DNA from: Lautropia sp.
Lineage (GTDB): Bacteria; Pseudomonadota; Gammaproteobacteria; Burkholderiales; Burkholderiaceae_E
Direction of reading: 5' to 3'
DNA: 64,000 nucleotides
Assembly: GCA_030532895.1 (NCBI GenBank)
Contig: JAUNKF010000002.1
Span: forward strand, 62,001-126,000
Shown here: positions 52,001-59,684 of the stretch, piece by piece
Layout: every line of letters starts with the position of its first letter
How positions within the stretch are numbered: the stretch's first letter is position 1
The notes under the pieces: model-generated
Seen by the model: the letters and a program-made list of their open reading frames with translations, nothing else
Databases searched by the model: none
What the model was told of the DNA's origin: nothing
Translations under genes and position numbers: made by a program

Positions 52001-52273
52001 CGGGGTGTTTCCCCGCTTGATGAAACAGAACAGCGTCTGTACGCTGAGTACTACGCGAAGGAGGAGGCGCAGATGAGTAGCTATGCGGAACAGAGCAAGA
52101 TCGAGGGCCAACAGCAGGGCTTGCAACAAAGGGTGAAGACAGAAGCGGATCTGGAGCTTCGGTATGAGTTTCGAGCCGCCCGTGGTAAGGGCAGACAGGA
52201 AGAGGGCGCAGCGCTATTGAAAAAGGCTGCAGGTCAGGATGCTCAGGCCGAGCAAGGAGCCGGGTTGCTTTGA
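52001..52273 (+). pseudogene. C-terminal fragment of an Rpn-family gene
   Basis: The plus-strand frame reads SPLDETEQRLYAEYYAKEEAQ, then MSSYAEQSKIEGQQQGLQQ. This aligns without gaps to residues about 207-244 of the intact Rpn protein further right (LPLTDNERQQYERDFPQEQ, then HIMATLTERWKAEGRQDG). Everything N-terminal is missing. After the Gln/Gly repeat the sequence diverges, possibly by frameshift. A 66-codon ATG frame with an AAGGAGG site exists inside it, so a small product cannot be excluded, but decay is the better explanation. Confidence 0.7.
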
Positions 52274-52330
52274 TTCGCCACCATCCTCACGGCACGTACG
52301 GTGCATGAGGTGTTTCAGGCGCCCTGAACA

Positions 52331-52368
52331 GAAAAGGCTGGCCATGCCGAAGAATGCAAGGCCAGCCT
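52331..52368 (-). terminator. Intrinsic terminator after fliD
   Basis: On the minus strand AGGCTGGCC and GGCCAGCCT form a 9-bp stem followed by TTTTCTG, starting 17 bases after the fliD stop. It separates fliD from fliS. Confidence 0.8.
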
Positions 52369-52385
52369 GTATCGAGACGCTTCCA

Positions 52386-53861
52386 TCAACGCGGCAAGAT
52401 GGCCGCAATCGATGAGAAGGAGTTTGTGATCTTCGTGATGTTCGCGTCCAGCGCTGCATATTGCTTGCGCAGCTGCTCTTCACGACGAACCAGGTTTTCA
52501 CTGATCCGGTCGTGCTTGTCGGTGTGCGCCTTCAGCTGACGGTTCAACATTTCCGTAGCCCCATTGATGCTGCCCTTGGGGTCAAGAATTTCCTTCAACC
52601 GGTCTGCCAGGCGCTTGGCCAGGCCAGCAGGGGCCACACCACCAATGGCGCCTGCTGCTGCGCCCGTACCAGCCGCGCCAGCCGTTGTGGAACCGGCTCC
52701 GATGGCACTCGTCTGCTGGCCAGCCAGCAGATTGCGCAACCGGCTTGGATCGCTGAGCAGCGCATCGAGCTTGTCGCCCTTGATGCTCAGGCTGCCATCA
52801 CGCCCCAGCTCAAAACCTGCCTTGCTCAGGCTTGTGTTGTCATCATCACCCGGTTGGGCACGAACCAGCGAGCGAAGCTGATTCTGAATGCGAATCACCG
52901 TGGCATTGCCCTGCAAGGTGCCTGCGGTCTTGGAACCGGCGTCATATTTTGTTTCTTCGGCAATCAGGCTATTGACCTTGTTGTAAGCCTTGATGAAGTT
53001 CTCCACGTCCTCTTTCAGTGACTCGGTGTTCGTGTCGACCTCGACCGACACCGGGTTGGTATCCGCCTTTTTCAGATCGAGCGTCACCCCTTCGATCAGA
53101 TCCGTCACCTTGTTGCTGGAGGAGGTGGCATTCAGTCCATTGAAGCTCAGCTCGGCGTCGCGCGCCACTTGCGTGCGCTGGCTACCGTTGCTGCTCGTGG
53201 GCGCAGTGGCCGAGAGCGAGAAACTGGCCAGACGGCTGTCACCGCGTGGCGTGGCCGTCACCTCGAAGGCATGCTTGGCACCGGTCTCGCGGCTGCTCAG
53301 CATCAGCCGCGTGCCCGTGCCATCGTTCACCAGACTGGCGTTCACGCCTGCCTTGCTGTTGTTGTTGATCAGGTCACGAATGTCTTTCAGCGTGGCGCCC
53401 GAGGGCACCGTGATGTCGAGGGCAGGGCGCTCGGCATCGGCTGTGAAGGTCGTGCCATCGGCATTCACACTGCCAAGCTGAATGCTCAGCGTGCCCCCGC
53501 CGATCAAGGCGTCCGGCCCTTCAAAGCTGCGCGTGGCAACCGCCTGGCTCTGTGCCAGTTGTTTTACCACCAGCGAGTGCATGCCCTTGGCACCACCGCT
53601 GCCACCCGTGGCCACCACGGCTCCTTCGTTGCTGCTCTTGGCCGTGCTGTTCTGCCAGGTGTTCTTGTTGGTGAGTTTTTCAGCAGCGGTTTGCAGTTCC
53701 GACAGGGCAGACTTCACCTTGCCCCATGACGACAGTTTGGTGTTGATACCGCTTTGCTGTTGCTTGATTTTGGCCAATGGCTCACGTTCGATAGCCATCA
53801 GCTGGGAGACGATGCCGTTGACGTCCAGGGATCCGCCGGCTGCTGTAATCGCCGCTGCCAT
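52386..53861 (-). CDS. fliD: Flagellar filament cap protein FliD
   Basis: Hook-associated protein 2, 491 residues, which caps the filament and folds incoming flagellin. The N-terminal FliD domain (GSLDVNGIVSQLMAIEREPLAKIKQQQSGINTKLSSWGKV) and the C-terminal coiled coil (LADRLKEILDPKGSINGATEMLNRQLK...LRKQYAALDANITKI) are typical. An Ala/Gly-rich loop near residues 390-415 is a low-complexity insertion. Ribosome binding site AGAGG. Own sigma-28 promoter and terminator. Confidence 0.95.
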   Translation of the reverse strand: MAAAITAAGGSLDVNGIVSQLMAIEREPLAKIKQQQSGINTKLSSWGKVKSALSELQTAAEKLTNKNTWQNSTAKSSNEGAVVATGGSGGAKGMHSLVVKQLAQSQAVATRSFEGPDALIGGGTLSIQLGSVNADGTTFTADAERPALDITVPSGATLKDIRDLINNNSKAGVNASLVNDGTGTRLMLSSRETGAKHAFEVTATPRGDSRLASFSLSATAPTSSNGSQRTQVARDAELSFNGLNATSSSNKVTDLIEGVTLDLKKADTNPVSVEVDTNTESLKEDVENFIKAYNKVNSLIAEETKYDAGSKTAGTLQGNATVIRIQNQLRSLVRAQPGDDDNTSLSKAGFELGRDGSLSIKGDKLDALLSDPSRLRNLLAGQQTSAIGAGSTTAGAAGTGAAAGAIGGVAPAGLAKRLADRLKEILDPKGSINGATEMLNRQLKAHTDKHDRISENLVRREEQLRKQYAALDANITKITNSFSSIAAILPR

Positions 53862-53896
53862 ATGAACCTCTACAAAATGGGTTGACTTCGGTCATC

Positions 53897-53923
53897 ATAT
53901 CGGCACCCGTCAGGCCAAAGTAA
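53897..53923 (-). promoter_or_regulatory. Sigma-28 (FliA) type promoter of fliD
   Basis: On the minus strand TTACTTTG, an 11-base spacer, GCCGATAT. The -10 half matches the consensus at 7/8, the -35 half at only 4/8. It lies about 35 bases upstream of fliD. Confidence 0.6.
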
Positions 53924-54031
53924 GGGGTGATCGCGCCGGCCGTGAGCTGCTTTTGTCCGCTGGTCGGATATGGCCTCGGCACAACAGATGGACGGTGCGG
54001 AAAGGGGGATGTCCGAAGTGTTTGTCGGTGT

Positions 54032-54322
54032 TTTTAACTTTTCTTGCTGGAAGAAGAAAGCGATCCGCGCCGTTTTTCCATATACCGGCTGGGGGTTTAC
54101 TGCTTTCAACTCGCCGAGGAGTTGGAGATGGATCGGGTCGTGCCCGTGGTGATCTTCCTGAAGAGCCAGCCTGAACCCAGAACCAGCGTGGATCTAGGGG
54201 AGACAGGATTTTGCTCAGCTTTCAGCCCTTCATCTTCACGCTGGGAGCGCTCAAATCGGCCGAGTATCTGGAAGGCACCAACATCGTGGCCCGCGTCGTC
54301 TTGCCCTGCATGCGAAGTGATC
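54032..54322 (+). pseudogene. Frameshifted middle fragment of an Rpn-family gene
   Basis: The plus strand encodes LEEESDPRRFSIYRLGVYC and, after a few residues, DRVVPVVIFLKSQ. This matches residues 77 onwards of the intact Rpn protein (LEEQSDPRKFSIYKLAVYC... DRVVPVVIFLRSS). After a frameshift near the middle the next frame continues LLSFQPFIFTLGALKSAEYL and then TNIVARVVLPCMR, matching LSFHYIFSELDQLPAEQYF...TNIVARILLPLMR. The N- and C-terminal ends are missing. It lies between fliD and the first flagellin, antisense to both. Confidence 0.85.
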
Positions 54323-54324
54323 AT

Positions 54325-54369
54325 ATAAAAAACCAATGGCGTGTCCTGATTTCTCAGGCACGCCGTTGG
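54325..54369 (-). terminator. Intrinsic terminator of flagellin copy 1
   Basis: On the minus strand CCAACGGCGTG pairs with CACGCCATTGG (one G-U), with an inner CCTGA-GAAA-TCAGG stem, then TTTTTT. It is a near copy of the terminator after flagellin copy 2, so it belongs to the duplicated unit. About 155 bases separate it from the stop codon. Confidence 0.8.
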
Positions 54370-54524
54370 GGGGCACCGCGATGAAGCGGATAGATCGAAC
54401 TGCCCTGACACCGGTAGGATGTTGCGCTGCGTTGCGTTGCAGGGCAGGGCGCGGAAAGCTGCGCTGCTGCCCCTGTGATGAACATCCTGCCAGACGGTGG
54501 CTGATGCCACCGCCAGAGCACCGA

Positions 54525-55373
54525 TCAGCGCAGCAGGGACAGCACGTTGTTCGGCAGCGAGTTGGCCTGCGAGAGCATGGCCGTGCCGGCTTGTTGCAGC
54601 ACCTGCGAGCGGGTGAGGGCGGCACTTTCCTTCGAGAAGTCGGCATCCATGATGCGGCTGCGGGCGGCCGACTGGTTTTCGGCGTTGATCTGCAGCGTGT
54701 TGATGACCGACTCGAAGCGGTTCTGCGTGGCACCGAACTTGGCGCGAGCGCTGTTGACAGCGTCGAGCATCGTGTCGAGGGCGACCATCGCAGCAGAGGC
54801 AGCCGTCACCGACGTGATGGAGGCCGTACCGGCTGCGCCCTGAGCACCGATGACATCAGTGAAGGACTTGGCCGCGGTCAGGTGAGCCGTGTCGACCACG
54901 ATCGTGTCGTTGGAAGTGGCGTTGGCACCGATCTGGAAGGTCAGGGCGGCCGTTACCGAGAAAAGCTGCGTGCCGTTGAAGTTCGTGCTTTCCAGCGTGC
55001 GCTTGATTTCCTTCGACAGCTCCTGGAACTCGGCGTCCAGTGCAGCACGGTCAGCCGTGTTGTTGGTGGCGTTGGAGGACTGGACAGCCAGCTCACGCAT
55101 GCGCTGACCCATGTCACCGATTTTGGCCAGTGCGCCTTCGGCCGTTTGAGCCAGCGAGATGGCATCGTTGGCGTTGCGGATGGCCACGTTCATGCCGCGG
55201 ATCTGGGTGTTCATGCGCTCGGCGATGGCCAGACCAGCGGCGTCATCCTTGGCGCTGTTCACGCGCAGGCCGGTCGACAGGCGCTGAACGGACTGGGCGA
55301 GCATGCCCTGGGTGCCGGCGAGGTTACGCTGAGCGTTCAGCGACATCATGTTCGTGTTGATGATCTGGGCCAT
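54525..55373 (-). CDS. fliC: Flagellin, copy 1
   Basis: Filament subunit of 282 residues. It has the conserved N-terminal D0/D1 region (INTNMMSLNAQRNLAGTQ, LSTGLRVNSAKDDAAGLAIAERM) and C-terminal D1/D0 region (ENQSAARSRIMDADFSKE ... NSLPNNVLSLLR), with only a short variable centre. It differs from copy 2 by a single residue near the N-terminus (MAQI versus MAQV). The ATG used has GGAG eight bases upstream; a TTG two codons earlier is less likely. Preceded by a sigma-28 promoter. Confidence 0.97.
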   Translation of the reverse strand: MAQIINTNMMSLNAQRNLAGTQGMLAQSVQRLSTGLRVNSAKDDAAGLAIAERMNTQIRGMNVAIRNANDAISLAQTAEGALAKIGDMGQRMRELAVQSSNATNNTADRAALDAEFQELSKEIKRTLESTNFNGTQLFSVTAALTFQIGANATSNDTIVVDTAHLTAAKSFTDVIGAQGAAGTASITSVTAASAAMVALDTMLDAVNSARAKFGATQNRFESVINTLQINAENQSAARSRIMDADFSKESAALTRSQVLQQAGTAMLSQANSLPNNVLSLLR

Positions 55374-55439
55374 GTTCAATGCTCCGTTATCAGAGAGAAG
55401 GTTGGTTGATCCCGTTCCCGGACATCCGGTTTTGGAGGG

Positions 55440-55454
55440 CGGGAAACGTTCCCG
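55440..55454 (-). promoter_or_regulatory. 5'-terminal hairpin in the leader of flagellin copy 1
   Basis: CGGGAA-ACG-TTCCCG forms a 6-bp stem beginning about three bases after the predicted transcription start. The same 15 bases occur at the same place before copy 2. Possible mRNA stabiliser or regulator-binding site. Confidence 0.55.
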
Positions 55455-55463
55455 TTGCCATGA

Positions 55464-55490
55464 ATATCGGCCTACCCCTGTGTGCCTTTA
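55464..55490 (-). promoter_or_regulatory. Sigma-28 (FliA) promoter of flagellin copy 1
   Basis: On the minus strand TAAAGGCA, an 11-base spacer, GCCGATAT: 5/8 and 7/8 against TAAAGTTT-N11-GCCGATAA. It implies a leader of about 80 bases. Confidence 0.8.
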
Positions 55491-55608
55491 ACAGGGCTGT
55501 TATCCGTTTGTTCGGTCGTCTTGGCCGTTGGTCGTTGATGCCGTGTCTTGACATGAAAGCATTCATGTCATGTCACATGAGGGCGTTCGGTGATGATGAG
55601 GGGCAATA

Positions 55609-55653
55609 TCAAAAACCAACGGCGTGCCTGAATGACCAGGACACGCCGTTGGT
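55609..55653 (-). terminator. Intrinsic terminator of flagellin copy 2
   Basis: On the minus strand ACCAACGGCGTG pairs perfectly with CACGCCGTTGGT (12 bp), followed by TTTTTGAT. It lies about 40 bases after the copy 2 stop, upstream of the copy 1 promoter, so each flagellin gene is its own transcription unit. Confidence 0.9.
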
Positions 55654-55660
55654 AGAAGAG

Positions 55661-55682
55661 GGCGGTGGCTGATGCCACCGCC
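55661..55682 (-). repeat. Hairpin GGCGGTGGC-TGAT-GCCACCGCC downstream of flagellin
   Basis: A perfect 9-bp stem with a 4-base loop between the copy 2 stop and its terminator. An almost identical sequence lies downstream of copy 1 (around 54496-54514). It belongs to the duplicated segment. Confidence 0.6.
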
Positions 55683-55692
55683 AGATTGCCGA

Positions 55693-56541
55693 TCAGCGCA
55701 GCAGGGACAGCACGTTGTTCGGCAGCGAGTTGGCCTGCGAGAGCATGGCCGTGCCGGCTTGTTGCAGCACCTGCGAGCGGGTGAGGGCGGCACTTTCCTT
55801 CGAGAAGTCGGCATCCATGATGCGGCTGCGGGCGGCCGACTGGTTTTCGGCGTTGATCTGCAGCGTGTTGATGACCGACTCGAAGCGGTTCTGCGTGGCA
55901 CCGAACTTGGCGCGAGCGCTGTTGACAGCGTCGAGCATCGTGTCGAGGGCGACCATCGCAGCAGAGGCAGCCGTCACCGACGTGATGGAGGCCGTACCGG
56001 CTGCGCCCTGAGCACCGATGACATCAGTGAAGGACTTGGCCGCGGTCAGGTGAGCCGTGTCGACCACGATCGTGTCGTTGGAAGTGGCGTTGGCACCGAT
56101 CTGGAAGGTCAGGGCGGCCGTTACCGAGAAAAGCTGCGTGCCGTTGAAGTTCGTGCTTTCCAGCGTGCGCTTGATTTCCTTCGACAGCTCCTGGAACTCG
56201 GCGTCCAGTGCAGCACGGTCAGCCGTGTTGTTGGTGGCGTTGGAGGACTGGACAGCCAGCTCACGCATGCGCTGACCCATGTCACCGATTTTGGCCAGTG
56301 CGCCTTCGGCCGTTTGAGCCAGCGAGATGGCATCGTTGGCGTTGCGGATGGCCACGTTCATGCCGCGGATCTGGGTGTTCATGCGCTCGGCGATGGCCAG
56401 ACCAGCGGCGTCATCCTTGGCGCTGTTCACGCGCAGGCCGGTCGACAGGCGCTGAACGGACTGGGCGAGCATGCCCTGGGTGCCGGCGAGGTTACGCTGA
56501 GCGTTGAGCGACATCATGTTGGTGTTGATGACTTGGGCCAT
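55693..56541 (-). CDS. fliC: Flagellin, copy 2
   Basis: Second flagellin, 282 residues, identical to copy 1 except one residue at the N-terminus. The DNA appears identical over about 800 bases and differs only in the first 45 or so coding bases and in the leader. Offset between the copies is 1168 bases throughout the coding part. It has its own sigma-28 promoter and terminator. An Rpn-family gene follows on the other strand. Confidence 0.97.
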   Translation of the reverse strand: MAQVINTNMMSLNAQRNLAGTQGMLAQSVQRLSTGLRVNSAKDDAAGLAIAERMNTQIRGMNVAIRNANDAISLAQTAEGALAKIGDMGQRMRELAVQSSNATNNTADRAALDAEFQELSKEIKRTLESTNFNGTQLFSVTAALTFQIGANATSNDTIVVDTAHLTAAKSFTDVIGAQGAAGTASITSVTAASAAMVALDTMLDAVNSARAKFGATQNRFESVINTLQINAENQSAARSRIMDADFSKESAALTRSQVLQQAGTAMLSQANSLPNNVLSLLR

Positions 56542-56606
56542 TTTGGTTCTCCGTGATCAGAGTGGAGGTTGTTCGATCCCGTTCCCGGACATCCGGTTCT
56601 GGACAG

Positions 56607-56621
56607 CGGGAAACGTTCCCG
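56607..56621 (-). promoter_or_regulatory. 5'-terminal hairpin in the leader of flagellin copy 2
   Basis: The same CGGGAA-ACG-TTCCCG stem-loop as before copy 1, again starting just after the predicted transcription start, while the flanking bases differ between copies. Confidence 0.55.
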
Positions 56622-56630
56622 TTGCCATGA

Positions 56631-56657
56631 ATATCGACGCCGGTTCTGTTGGCTTTA
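56631..56657 (-). promoter_or_regulatory. Sigma-28 (FliA) promoter of flagellin copy 2
   Basis: On the minus strand TAAAGCCA, an 11-base spacer, GTCGATAT: 5/8 and 6/8 matches. The spacer sequence differs from that of copy 1, so the elements are conserved while the bases between them are not. Confidence 0.75.
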
Positions 56658-57034
56658 AGCCGAATTGATGCCGTTCATTCAGCCATGGCTGCCATCGGTC
56701 TCCAATCCCCCGTTTTGTGTCTGATAACCGATGAGCACAGGGACAAGCGTGCGTTAAGCGGTGACGAGCGGTGCGGAGAGGGAATCTGACCAAGGTCTAT
56801 GGCATCGTGCTGTTGGTCGAATCTGTACGGCCGGGTCAACTTGGGGGTGTTATTGCTCATCATCTGAATGGCTTAACCCAGGCGGCCTTTTCTCAATCAT
56901 TTGGCTGATGGCAAAGCTCCGTCAACGGTGCATGATGGTGGACATCGTGGCGGTCGTTTCCGACCTCGTTTTCCTGGCGTCGATCCCCGAGGCTGTTTGA
57001 AGCCGACGCAGCTCCTAAGGAGCCAGAATGCCCC
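56658..57034. other. Intergenic region between flagellin copy 2 and the Rpn gene
   Basis: About 375 bases with no supported gene. It holds the start region of the plus-strand Rpn gene with an AAGGAG site 12 bases before its ATG. No terminal inverted repeats of an insertion sequence were found. Confidence 0.4.
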
Positions 57035-57988
57035 ATGTCAATCACCCATGACCAGAACTTCAAGAACCTCATCGTCGACTACCCCGTTCAGGCACTTCAG
57101 TTCTTTGTTACCGCCGAAGCCCCTCAAGCCGGGGACCTGCTTGAGATCACACCCATCCGGCAGGAGCTGCTGAAGGATCGGCTGAGTGATCGCTTCTTCG
57201 AGCTGGATGTGCCTTTGAGGCTTGAATGGAAAGACGGTCGTCGCGAGATACTGCTCTTCGTGTTGGAAGAGCAGAGTGATCCGAGGAAGTTCTCGATTTA
57301 CAAACTGGCTGTCTACTGCGTGCAACTTGCCGAGCAGATGAAGATCGATCGGGTGGTGCCGGTCGTGATCTTCCTGCGCAGCAGCCGCAACCGACGCCCC
57401 TATCTTCGGTTGGGGTCAGAGCATCAAGCCTTTCTCAGCTTCCACTACATCTTCTCCGAGCTGGATCAGCTGCCCGCCGAACAGTACTTTCAGGCCACCA
57501 ACATCGTGGCCCGCATCCTGCTGCCGCTGATGCGCTACTCAAAAGGGACAAGATCCCAGGTCTTTTGGCGCAGTGCGCAAGGCATCGTCGAGCTGGAGCC
57601 AGATCCGGAGAAACAGGCCAAGTACCTGGACTTTCTGGACAAGGCTTTACCGCTTACGGATAATGAACGACAACAGTATGAGCGGGACTTCCCGCAGGAG
57701 CAGCACATCATGGCAACACTGACAGAACGCTGGAAGGCCGAGGGGCGGCAGGATGGCATCCGCCAGGGGATTCAACAGGGAATCCAACAAGGCATCGAGC
57801 AAGGCATTCAACAAGGGGAGCAACAGGGCAGGCAGCAGTTGTTGATTCGGATGCTGGAAAAACGCTTCGGGTCGCTGGATGTTGGTACAGTAGAGCGTTT
57901 GCAGGCTGCTTCAACCGCCGAGCTGGATCAATGGGGTGAGCGCATCCTGGATGCAGAGCACTTGGAAGACGTGTTTCGGGTGCACTGA
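57035..57988 (+). CDS. Rpn-family recombination-promoting nuclease (PD-(D/E)XK, DUF4351)
   Basis: A 317-residue protein of the Rpn/putative-transposase type. The N-terminal nuclease fold is visible: Asp58 in FFELDVPL and the E-x-Q pair Glu78/Gln80 in VLEEQSDP fit a PD-(D/E)XK active site, followed by FSIYKLAVYCVQLAE and DRVVPVVIFL. Residues about 236-265 are a Gln/Gly heptad-like repeat (GIQQGIQQGIEQGIQQG), and the C-terminus (LLIRMLEKRFGSL...LQAASTAELDQWGERILDAEHLEDVF) is the DUF4351 end. RpnA in E. coli is a DNA endonuclease that raises RecA-independent recombination. Intact and probably functional. Confidence 0.85.
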   Translation: MSITHDQNFKNLIVDYPVQALQFFVTAEAPQAGDLLEITPIRQELLKDRLSDRFFELDVPLRLEWKDGRREILLFVLEEQSDPRKFSIYKLAVYCVQLAEQMKIDRVVPVVIFLRSSRNRRPYLRLGSEHQAFLSFHYIFSELDQLPAEQYFQATNIVARILLPLMRYSKGTRSQVFWRSAQGIVELEPDPEKQAKYLDFLDKALPLTDNERQQYERDFPQEQHIMATLTERWKAEGRQDGIRQGIQQGIQQGIEQGIQQGEQQGRQQLLIRMLEKRFGSLDVGTVERLQAASTAELDQWGERILDAEHLEDVFRVH

Positions 57989-58678
57989 TGCCTGTCGTGA
58001 AGGGGGGCAGGCATCTTCTGATGTGTACCGGCCGTGAAAAGTGGTTGCGTTCGCATCGAGCAGGGGAGAGGCATTCGATTGAACGCTCATCCCCCAACTC
58101 AGACCGTTCACCCTGATTAGGCCATGTGGCTGATGTCAGTTTGCGGAAAAAAGCGGATGATGAAACGAAGCCGCAGCATGGCGGCCCGATCCATTCATTA
58201 GCATTTGTGGCTTGACCTGTTCCGACACGACTTATCGTCATTTATCCTGTCGGGGTGGGTCAAGCCACTTTTTTTTTAACGGACATGGCCTCCAGGTTGG
58301 TCTGATGGCTGAAAGACTCCCGCCACTGACATGCGCCAAACAGACTTTAGCCTGTCTGCCGGTTGCAACAATCCGTGCGTCGGGCGCGGTTGGAGGGCAA
58401 CAGCCGGTGCTCGTGCCATTGGTAGGACATGGTAAACCGCTGATCGAGGGCTTGGTGTTTGGGGCATGCTCTGAGGGGCCGAGCGGATAGCTGAAACCGA
58501 CGAACAGCGTTGAATTTTCAGGGCATTTCCGGGCTTTCGCCAAGGAGGGCAGGGTGCCGTTCGGCCACTGGTCGGCGCCTGATTGGTACAGGGCAAGGGG
58601 TGGCTGCATAGTTGGGTCATGGCAGGACGCAGCGGGGCTGCGTCAGCACCACAACCCGATATGCAGGAAATGTCCGCA
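57989..58678. other. Long intergenic region before flhD
   Basis: About 690 bases with no supported gene. Apart from the long hairpin with a T-run at 58207-58277, it should contain the flhDC promoter and leader. Overlapping frames on both strands lack similarity to anything I know. I could not point to a specific promoter. Confidence 0.4.
58207..58277 (+). terminator. Long structured terminator or sRNA 3' end between rpn and flhD
   Basis: GTGGCTTGACC pairs perfectly with GGTCAAGCCAC (11 bp); after a 4x4 internal loop CCGACA pairs with TGTCGG (6 bp); then nine T follow. It lies 220 bases after the Rpn stop, far for a simple terminator, so it could also end a small RNA. Confidence 0.7.
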
Positions 58679-59029
58679 ATGAATGAAGAGCGAATCATGG
58701 CAGAGATCCGGGAGGCGAATCTGTCCTACCTGATCCTGGCGCAGTCCCTGATCCGTACCGATCGGGTTCAGGCTTTGTATCGACTGGGCTTGTCGGAGGA
58801 TGTGGCGGATCTGATCGATCAGCTCTCGCCGGCTCAGTTGATGCGCATGGCACAAGGCAACATGCTGCTCTGCCGCTTCCGCTTCGATGATGCGATGCTG
58901 TGGTCGCTGTTGGCAGATCATGGTGAGGGCGTCACGGACGAGAGGGCACAAGATCGTAGTGCTTCACGTCTGCATGCGGCCATCTTGCGTTCCGGCAAGT
59001 TTGAGGAGACGCTGAATGAGCGCGCGTAG
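58679..59029 (+). CDS. flhD: Flagellar transcriptional regulator FlhD
   Basis: Half of the FlhD4C2 master activator of flagellar genes. The 116-residue product contains IMAEIREANLSYLILAQSLIRTDRVQALYRLGLSEDVADLI and LSPAQLMRMAQGNMLLCRFRFDD, the FlhD signature. The frame opens much earlier; the ATG used has AGGAA ten bases upstream, with two more ATGs within six codons. It overlaps flhC by 14 bases. Confidence 0.93.
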   Translation: MNEERIMAEIREANLSYLILAQSLIRTDRVQALYRLGLSEDVADLIDQLSPAQLMRMAQGNMLLCRFRFDDAMLWSLLADHGEGVTDERAQDRSASRLHAAILRSGKFEETLNERA

Positions 59030-59546
59030 CTTGCTGGAAGACAACCGGCAGATCGTCAAGGCGATCCGGATGATCGAGTTGGGCGCCCGGTTGCAGATGT
59101 TGCAGTCGGAAACTGATCTGCCCTACGAGCGTTTGCTGAGGCTGTACAAGGAAGTGGCGGGCAAGTCTCCATCGAAAGGACAGCTGCCATTTTCGACCGA
59201 CTGGTTCATGACCTGGCAGCCGAACATCCATGCCTCGCTGTTCTACAACATCCATACCTACCTGATGAAGAGTTCGCCGATCGATGATGCGGACGCCATC
59301 ATCAAGGCGTATGAACTGTATGCGGCCGAAGTCAAAAGCTATGGCGTGGAGCCGATGCTGAGCATCACCCGTGCCTGGCGTCTGGTGCGTTTCATCGACA
59401 GCGGTTTGGTGACGGCCATGCAATGCCGGCAGTGCAAGGGGATGTTCATCAATCATCCTTATGAGCTGGAAGACCGCTTCGTCTGTGGTTTGTGCGAACC
59501 GCCGGCCAGGGCAGGAAAGGCCAAGAAGGCCGGCACGATTCATTGA
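59016..59546 (+). CDS. flhC: Flagellar transcriptional regulator FlhC
   Basis: The DNA-binding, zinc-containing partner of FlhD, 176 residues. FlhC features are clear: IRMIELGARLQMLQSETDLPYERLLRLYKEVAGKSPSKGQLPFS, and a zinc site of Cys137, Cys140, Cys157 and Cys160 (QCRQC...VCGLC). GAGGAG precedes the ATG. It is translated in overlap with flhD. Confidence 0.96.
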   Translation: MSARSLLEDNRQIVKAIRMIELGARLQMLQSETDLPYERLLRLYKEVAGKSPSKGQLPFSTDWFMTWQPNIHASLFYNIHTYLMKSSPIDDADAIIKAYELYAAEVKSYGVEPMLSITRAWRLVRFIDSGLVTAMQCRQCKGMFINHPYELEDRFVCGLCEPPARAGKAKKAGTIH

Positions 59547-59684
59547 TTCAGTCCGACTGCTCTCAGTCCGCACGGGCCTGACATCGACGTTCAGAGATGG
59601 AGTCCGTGCCTCACGCTTCAGCGGCTTCTGCCGGGAAACCAGACTTGACCCGAAGCATTCACCGAAACCGAGTCAGATACACCG

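Noticed and set aside
52073..52273. A separate small gene of 66 codons with a strong ribosome binding site
   Set aside because: Its frame continues upstream of the ATG with similarity to the Rpn C-terminal region, so a gene fragment explains it better; a translated product is not fully excluded.
58238..58698. Two overlapping minus-strand frames of 123 and 140 codons upstream of flhD
   Set aside because: No similarity, no ribosome binding site, and they cross the long hairpin with T-run and the flhD start.
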